Origin: JACCXJ01 sp052387115
GTDB taxonomy: Bacteria > Pseudomonadota > Gammaproteobacteria > JACCXJ01
DNA: 11,144 bases
Direction: 5' to 3'
Assembly: GCA_052387115.1 (NCBI GenBank)
Contig: JBQTJM010000170.1
Location: forward strand, 1 to 11,144
The position numbers and the translations under genes were made by a program. The notes under the pieces were generated by a model that searched no databases, was not told where the DNA came from, and was given only the letters and a program-made list of their open reading frames with translations. Shown in pieces: positions 1-7,700 of this stretch; positions within the stretch are counted from its first letter, which is position 1; each line of letters starts with the position of its first letter.

Positions 1-1795
1 CTTTCACTGCTCGGGAGGCGTCGTAGCGTTGCGCGAGCTCGGCGGGCGAGAAGCCTGCGCCTTGCCACAATAGGTTCCACGTGGACACATCCCCCATCAC
101 CGTATCACCGCGCAAGCTCTGCACCCCCTCTCCGGCGTAGCGCACCATCTGCAGGCCGCTCCTGATGGCGGTCGGCGTCATCGATTCGAGCGCGCGCCTC
201 GTGTTTCCGTCCTGGAAGAGGTCGTAGGCGGTACCGGCCTTGAACGCGATGCCGCCGAGCGGCCCCAGGAGCTGCTCGCTCCACCATTCGACCAGTCCCC
301 GGCCTTCGAGCGTCTTGTCCGGCTCGCGGAACCAGAGATCGGACAGGCCCACCCGGCTCGCGATCCCGAGCCCGGTCAGCGATTCCGCGGGCCCGCGGGC
401 GATCGCCTGCCCGACCTCGGGCCCGAAGGCCTCGGCCAGGAAGTTCCGGAACTCCAGATCGAAATCGTAGGGCTCGTCCTCGTCGTCGAAGAGCGCATTC
501 ATCACCATGGCGAGCGTGCCCATGAGCGGCATGCCGAGGGCCCCGGCGAAGAGCGCGTGCATGCCGAGTAGCCCGGTCAACCGCAGCCGCGCATCGCGCC
601 GCGCGGCGGGGCTCAGCCCCTTGATCGACTGGTGCGCGCTGCGCGCCAGCAAGTACGTCATGTGCTGGCTGAACTGCTTGAACATGAAGAGCACGCGCGC
701 GACGTTGCCCTGGATGAAACGGGCTTTGTTCGAGTTCGAGTAATCGAAATGCGATTCCCACGTGAGCGCCTTGGCCTGATCGCTCGCGGCCTCGAGCCCG
801 AGGCCTTCAGCGCGGGCGAGCCGATAGGCCGCAAGCGCCGTGACCTCCCGGTTCATGCGCTCGGCGCGATGGAACAAGAAGCTCGATGCGCGCATGAGCT
901 TCGCCGCTCGTCCGCTGTAGATCCCCGAAGGCGTCTCGGACATGCCGGCGAGGTCGTGGGATTGGGTCTTGTCGATCACCCCGTCGGCCAGGAAGCGCCG
1001 ATAGGCGGCCAGCTCCTCGCCCTGCAGGGCCCCCTCGACCGTGAAGCGCCCTCGGAAGTAGTCGCGCGTTGCGCCGGTCAAGGCCTTCGCCGCCGCGCCC
1101 CAGCCGTGGCGCGTGGCAAGGATCGGATAGGCCACGAGCGGGGTCTGGGTGATGTTCACGATCGCCGACGCCGGGGCCGTCAGATACCAAAGAAACCCGA
1201 CGCTGCCGGCGACGTTGGCCCAGGTCGCGGTCGTGGGGTTCTTGATCCACTCATCGCGCTTCTGCATCTCGTTGACGAGCTGCGCGGCGCGGTTCGGATC
1301 GTCGGCGTCACGGACGCTCTTGCGCGCGGCCGTGAGCGCCTTCTCCATCGCCGTCTGGTGCCGGAGCTTGGCGAGCTGGCGGTTGCCGTGGAACATCTGC
1401 TTCGCGAAGCCGCGCAAGGCGTCCTTCGAGAAGCCCGGCGTCTTCTGCCGGTGGATCCAGTGCTTCCTCGCCGACAGCTCGGGGAGACTCTGGAGGTACA
1501 TCTGATAGATGCTGTCCTTGATCTCGGCGGCACCGGGGCTATTCCGCATCCCCTTGTCGAGGAGCTTGATGACGTCCGAGACGAACCCGGCGCTCGCGCC
1601 CTGCTGCTCGAAGAGAGTGTCCATCTGGAAGCCGTGCGCGATCTCGTGGTAGCCGCCCCGCTGGAGCTCCTCGAGGAGGGCCTTCTGCTGGTGGGAAGAC
1701 TCGCGCAGGTGGTATTCCTTCTCGCCGTCCGGGTTCACGGCCGCGACCCAGTAGTCGCCGAAGCGCGTGAGCGGGAAGTACGGCGCCGGAGGCGC
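1..1795 (-). CDS. C-terminal PLxRFG/LPD38-like region of the polyvalent protein, out of frame with the main ORF, 3'-partial
   Basis: The frame whose codons start at 1795 is open for 598 codons to the window edge. It reads as natural protein exactly where the giant frame degenerates into Arg/Ser-rich sequence. The motif PLTRFG (1757-1774) matches the PLxRFG signature that names a C-terminal domain of polyvalent proteins. It is followed by long helices, a hydrophobic stretch around 1120-1215, the segment SHFDYSNSNKARFIQ near 715-760, and a second hydrophobic stretch at about 488-582 that ends in an acidic patch (DDEDEP). The last two may be membrane-associated. There is no upstream start codon with a ribosome site, so it is unlikely to be a separate gene: it is the tail of the giant protein, detached by a one-base shift near 1795. 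It could be translated only if the shift is a sequencing error or is bypassed. Confidence 0.8.
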
Positions 1796-4700
1796 GCGGT
1801 CTCGAACCTGTGCTTGATGTCGGCGATGAGGCGGGCCTTCCAGCGCTCGTCGGCCTCGGCGTCCCGGATCCGCTGGATGAGCGCCGCCTCGCGCTCGTCG
1901 AAGCGCTTCTTGTAGAGATCGCGCATCTTGGCGTACACCACCTTGGCGTCCTGGGTCAGGCCCCAGTAGCGCCGGGCCAGTCCGGGATGGGCTTTTTTCC
2001 GCACCCTCTCGTTCGAGAGGCGGGTCATGATCTGGTCGATCTGCGCTTGGAGGACGTCGGCCTCGCCGGGCCGGGTGCGCATGCGGCGCCGGAGGCTCGC
2101 CATCTCCTTGAAGGCCTCCTCCCGATTGATGCTCGGCCGGAACCGGTCGGCAGGATCGACCCCGGCCAGGGTGGCCGAGTGCATCAGATCGAAGAGCTGA
2201 TCGGCTTCCTTCTTGTTGGCCCGCACATAGGCGGCCGAGACCTCGGCGACCTCGTGCGCCTCGTCATCGAACTGGTTGCGGTCGGCGTCCATGGCCTGCA
2301 CGGCGCGGTCGTAGTTCGCGAGCTCGGGCACCATCCCCTGCCCGATGTCGACGAGCTGCCGGCGCGTGAACAGCCCGAGCCACGCCGGCCGCCAGTCTTC
2401 GAGCACCTTGCTCTTGATCGCGCCCCAGCCATGTCGCGTCGCGCGCATTGCCTCGCCGATCCGATCGACCGCCGCGGCGCTGCCTTCGGGGGTGCCGGGA
2501 TCGGGCGGGGCGCCTTCAGGCGGGGTCGCGCGGGAGTAGCGGATGTCTGGATTGGAGGCGTCGAAGGCGCCGTTGTTTCCGATCGATGACTTAATCTGTG
2601 CGGGGTTGAAAACAACGTAGGTCGTGCTCGGGGCACTCCCCTCGAAGTTGACGATGTCATTAAGGATGATGCCATCGTGCCCATTGGCCTTCGCCTCCGC
2701 AATCGCATCTTCCGTGATATCCGGCTCAAAAAGCTCGCCGTCCAGATCGCGGATCAGCGGGTTGCGGAGCGCCAGATATACCGGCATGACCCGTGGAGCG
2801 CCATTGGCGCCAGAGGTGGGATAGGACACGGAAAATTCGGAGGCGTCGGCTGCTGAATCGCTGAAGTAGATCCCGACGTCTCTCCCAGGCTTGAACGCAT
2901 ACACATCGGCTCGTGTCCCGTGGTAGACGATCTTCGGCGGGCCGCCGGTGTTTCGCGTCTCCGTCACGACCGAATCACCGAACCAGCGCTTGAACTCCTG
3001 GGTTTGCGTCTGGTCATCAGTCCGGTCTCGGCCCACTTTGGTGCGCGCTTGCGGGCCTTTGATCTGGCCGCCAGCAGGTTCTATAGTTGACTCAGGACCC
3101 GCTCCCTCTTCCGCCCGTATACCAGAGGGCGTAGGTGCGTAGGTGTCGTTAGGGTTAACCCCTTCGGCATCACCGGGCCCTTCCTCCCATCCCGTGAGCA
3201 ACCACAACCGCTCTTGTCCAAAGTGATATAGCGACAGCACCGCAGTCTTGCCCTGGTGGTGTACGTTGACTCGCTTCCCCCCTGGGGGGCCGTAAACGGG
3301 GCCTACATCGCCTAGGGCTATCACGTCTGGCATCGCCCTCGCGGTTGCCTCGCCGTCTTTTCCTTCCAGATTGCGCTGGGCGATGATGTGCGCGACACCA
3401 CCGCCTTCGACATAGCGCCCCTTTCGCGCATCAAGACGGCCGGCATTACCCCATAGGAACGCAATCTTCCCGAGTCCCCCTCGCTCCATCGCTTCCATTT
3501 CGTCCCCGCGGCTGCGGATGACGCGATCCATCGCCGCTTGTCCGCGGGCTATGCTATTGGCCACATCTGCTTGCCGGCTGAACAGCGGCAGCCCGCGCAT
3601 GGCCGAGGCGCGCATATCTGGGGTGATGTCGAAGCCGCGTTGTTCGCTATCAGGATGTTCGCGGTTCAATCGTGCGACGATACGCTTCGCTTCCTCTTCC
3701 TCCTCAATTCCTTCTTGGATCCAATAAGCTCGAGAGCCTTGTTTAGAACGGTCTCCAATCTTCCAAGCAAACGGACCATCTTTAATATAGGCAAAACGTG
3801 GATGGCCTGTTTGCAGCGGTACACGGACTAGCTTTTCACCGCCGAGCTTCTTCAACAGCCCATTCGCCACGTTCGGCACGATCTTGTCGTAGAAGGCGTG
3901 CATGCCTTCGCCGCCGACTTTGAGGTCGGTTTTGAAGAACGACTTATTACCATAGGAATCCGGGGTTCCTTCCCCTCCGATCATCTTTTTGGCTAACTCC
4001 TTACCGACGTGATCCTCTAGCCTTTCCTCGGGTACGTTGTCGGCAATATCGACAAGGGTGCTTTCACCAACCGGGGTTCCGTCAATGTGATATGTCCCAT
4101 CTTTGTTCTTCCTGTAGCGCAATTGTGCGATCTGCTTTCTAAGATCATACCGCTCCACCTGCTGCTCGCCCGTGGTCCACGCCACGCGATCGAACCCGTT
4201 CTCGGCCGCGTAGCGGATCATGCGCTTGAGCGCGAGCCCGACCCAGGCTTCGGTCTTGCCAACGAAGGGGGCGGGGGGCAGGCCGAGTTTCTTTCCCGTT
4301 GAAGATAGATCGGTCCTGCGCGCCAGATAAGATGCAAAGCCTTCCCTCTTCCCCTTCTGCGCCCAGTCGCTCTGGATCTCCTCGAGGAACAACACGCGCT
4401 TGCCTTCAGCGTCGGTGCGCTCGTTGAAGCGCACGTGCGCGAGGATGTTGGGCTGCTCGAAATGGCCGGCGCGGAACCCTGTTGTTGACACCTGGACAAT
4501 TCCAGGGCTGCCCTCAATTCTTGCACGCGCATGAGCAATGGCCTGATCGCGATCTCTCGAAAATGCCTGCACCTCTCCGGCAGTATCAACAACCTCAAAC
4601 GCAGGATCGCCGTAGGCAGTGCGCGCATCACGTACCACCCATCCACTCGGCAAACCGCCCTGTGGAGGCAACGTCGGCAACGTCGGCAGCGTCGGCAGCG

Positions 4701-7700
4701 TCAACAACAGCTCCCGGTAGTTCTCGCCGCCGGGGAGCTGCCATTGGGCGTACTTGGTTGAGCCTGGCCCCTTTTCTCTCATGAAGACGGAATCATCGGT
4801 TACCTCGATGCCTTGTTCTTCCGCATATTGCGCAGCTTCGCGTTCTGTGTGGAAATAGCTGTCCTCGTCACCGTCCGATACAACCCAGGTGTTTGTCGCT
4901 CCCAGGGTCGTCTCCTCCACCCGCACGCCGTTGTCACGCACGAAGTCAAGGACCTCGCCCTTGGTCACCGGGCCCGACCGGAGGTCCAGCCATTCCTGCA
5001 CCCCTGACCACTCCAGCTCGTCGCCCTTGAACTTGCCGGCCTTGGCCCAAGTGTCCAGGAGCTTCTTCCATTCGCCGGGCGGCGCCTTGCCTGGGGCCTT
5101 CTGGTCGACGAAGCGCGCCATCTCGGAGTACCAAAGCGGCGAGCCCGAGTAGGCCGGGCTTTCCCTCCCCTGCGTAGCGGGGGAGGGCAGGGTGGGGGTC
5201 CGCGCCGCATGCCGCGCCGCTGCCCGCGCCAGCGCCACCACGTCCTCGGCCTTGATGTTCTTGATGAGGCCGTGCTTGAACAGGAACGCCCGGATCGCGG
5301 CGAGGATGCGCTTGACCAGCGGTAGCTCGGGGTGCTTCTCGACGAGGTAGGCGACGAGCTCGTCGTCCAAGGCCGCCGCGCGCGTGCCCGTGGGGATCGC
5401 CGCCCGGGCGGCGAGCGCCGCGGGATCGCCCGCCGCCTCCATGCGCTTCACCTCGGCGATGATCTCCTCGTACTTCTTGCTCCCGACCATCCGCTCCAGG
5501 CCGAAGTGCACGCCCAGCTCGTGCAGAAAGACGCCCGGCGCGTCCGCAGCATTGAGGTTGTCCGCGACCATCCAGGTCAGATCGGTCCTGGGATCGTAGA
5601 CGCCCCGGATCCCGCCCTTGCCGTCGTTCAGGCGACGGGGGATCTCCGACTCGTGCTGCACGATGCGCAGCGTCCCAGCCTCGATGAGCTTGCCGACGCC
5701 GGCGCCGAAGCGCCCCGCCAGCGTTTCCCGGACCCCAGAAACAGAAAGCCCGGCAGGGCCGGGCTTCTGGTTTCCTTGTTGTAATTGCGCCTGTGGCGGG
5801 CCGTGCTCGGCCGCGACATCGCCCTCGTGCCGCACGATGAAGTCGGACTCCGGGATCCCCTGCGACACATAGGGCGGGCGCTCGCGCAGCTCCTCGGCCG
5901 TGAGGTCCGCGCGCGCCTGGACATCCCGCGCCTCGACCTCGCCCATCAAGCGCTCATAGGCGGACATCATCGCGTCGGGATCGTTGACATCGATCCCCAT
6001 CGCAGCGACGGCCGAGACGAACGCCTTGTCTTTAGGTGATCCACCGCGGGCAAAGCCCTCAATCACCTGAACCGCGTGTTGTAGCTCGTGCAAGAGGGCC
6101 GAACGGATCTCTTCGAGCGTGCGGTTTGCGTTCACATGGATCGCATTGGCAGCGACGGTGTACCCGCCCAAGACCTTTTCCGGCAGATCCGATCGCCACA
6201 CGAGGTTCATATCCGCGAGGCTCGGGTAGTTTGCGAAGAGTTGCCTGTGGTCAAGAACCTCCCCGACAGTCTCGCCCTTCCTATAGCCACGCCGGAAGGT
6301 CGCATCCTCATCCGAAATTTCAAAGCGCCACTTGGCTTCTGGGAAGGGACGCTTTGTGACCTCTTTGATATTCTGTGATAAACTCCCGCTGTCAAAAACA
6401 TTCGTCTCGGAGGGCGCATGCCGACTGTCCAATGCCATGTATGCGGTCTTCCCGTCCACAGAAGCCCGCGCGGAATCAAGCGGAGTAAATCCGGCTTGTT
6501 TTTTTGTTCCAATGCGTGCCGTGGGCAGGCCCAAAGAGGCGTAGAACTTACCGGCTTCGTCTGTTATCACTGCCGGAAGGCTTTCCGCATCATCAAAAAT
6601 TCTAGGCTTGGACTGAAACAGTTCTGTAGCAGAGCGTGCTACCTCGCGCACAATACCAGCATTGCTAGAGGCACGATCGATCGTGAAGGGTATCGACTTA
6701 TCAGCATTAACGGAAAGCAAGTCCGCGAGCATCGGCATGTTGTTGAACAGCACACCGGGCGTAAGCTTCCCCGCCGTAAGCTTGTTCACCACATCGACGG
6801 GAATACGCTCAATAACGAGATTTCTAACCTGCGTGTTATGAAGCGCGGAGAGCACAGTAGAGAGCACCAGCCGTTGAGTTGGGACATCGAGGCCGCCAAG
6901 GCCCTCAGACTTAAAGGCCTTACTTACAAGCAAGTCGGAGAACAGCTTGGAGTAAGCGGGCACACGATCTACTGCACCCTCTGGGCTAGAGGATGCCTTG
7001 AAGAATTTCGGCCACACCCCCGCCCCTGAGAACTCTTTCTCAGAATCCGGTCCCTTGAACCAGCCCGTGGTCTTACGGATCTGCTCCATCGGGATCCCTT
7101 CCTCGGCGTAGGCACGCGCCGCGGCGAGGGCGTGTTGGGGCACCTTGGTCGCCTTCTCGCCGAGGTAGGAGTAGCGCGCGCCGGTGCTCTCGGCGGTGAA
7201 GGGCTGGCCGTCGGAGTCGCGCACGGTGCCGCGGAGGAGATCGGCTATACTGAGGGCTGACCCTGCCGGGCGCCCGGAACCGCCGGTCTCCAGATCGGCG
7301 CTCACGAGCTTTATGACGGCGGGGTCTTCTATTTCTGCTACACTGATATTGTCAGGCCGTTGTCCCGGCGTGAGGGGAATGCGAGGTGATGCCTGACTAG
7401 CCTTCCTTCCGTCACGCGCCGGGAACCCTATCTCAGCCAGCTCGTAGTTCTTGAAGCCGCGACCCTGCTCGGCGCTCGCATACTCTAAAACGGTGAGTTT
7501 CACCCGATAGACGTTTCCACCGTCCGCAAAGGGGGCATAGAGTCGGTGTACCGCCTCGATGTTGCGCTCGCCAGGCTTCCCCGAAGACTTCCGGTCGGGG
7601 TGCGAATCGGCAAGGACCGCGTTCTCGAGTAGCTCCGGCAACACGCTGACCGCATTGAGGTGCGCAGGCATACGGCTCTTCTGAAGGGATGAGGCCGAAA

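Larger units (their letters stand above)
6334..7044 (+). mobile_element. HNH homing unit splitting an LPD signature motif
   Basis: On the minus strand the host protein reads GWFKGPD up to codon 7045-7047 and resumes with KWRFEIS at codon 6331-6333. I recognise these two halves as one continuous signature in other polyvalent proteins (GWFxGPDGKWRFEI). The roughly 711 bp between them hold the HNH gene, 84 bp before it and 15 bp after it. The length is a multiple of three, so the host frame is preserved. No clear target duplication is visible, and the ends are uncertain by a few codons. Insertion into a highly conserved coding motif fits homing-endonuclease behaviour. The boundaries are inferred from recalled family sequence, not from an alignment. 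Confidence 0.7.
5827..7182 (-). other. LPD domain with HELQH motif, interrupted by the HNH insertion
   Basis: The first half (residues 1264-1309) holds RYSYLGEKA and TTGWFKGPD. The second half (1547-1715) begins KWRFEIS and continues with VLDHRQLFANYP, IHVNANRTLEEIRSALLHELQHAVQ and GFARGGSP. HELQH (6076-6090) is an HExxH zinc-peptidase-like motif that I recall as conserved in this family together with GFARGGxP, so it is probably meaningful. Residues 1310-1546 between the halves are antisense to the HNH gene and probably disrupt folding of this domain. Confidence 0.65.

Noticed and set aside
1634..1648. HEIAH, a third HExxH motif, in the C-terminal frame
   Set aside because: It matches HExxH by letter, but the surrounding PLxRFG-family sequence is not a peptidase as I recall it, so it is probably chance.
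1783..1800. Programmed -1 ribosomal frameshift
   Set aside because: No X XXY YYZ slippery heptamer is present. A one-base indel in the CG repeat is simpler.
632..1915. Long plus-strand reading frame opposite the PLxRFG region
   Set aside because: It is Arg/Leu/Val-rich with no recognisable domain, and it lies antisense to sequence that reads as a known family on the minus strand. High GC makes such shadow frames common.
1810..2589. Plus-strand frame of about 259 codons
   Set aside because: Shadow of the helical region and the end of the ART domain; no ribosome site or domain.
4667..4702. CRISPR array
   Set aside because: The 9-bp units are contiguous without spacers and in coding frame, so this is a tandem repeat.
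6334..7044. Group I/II intron or intein carrying the HNH gene
   Set aside because: Only 15 and 84 bases flank the HNH gene, too little for an intron core. The HNH gene is on the opposite strand, and no Hint-type splicing motifs occur in the host frame.
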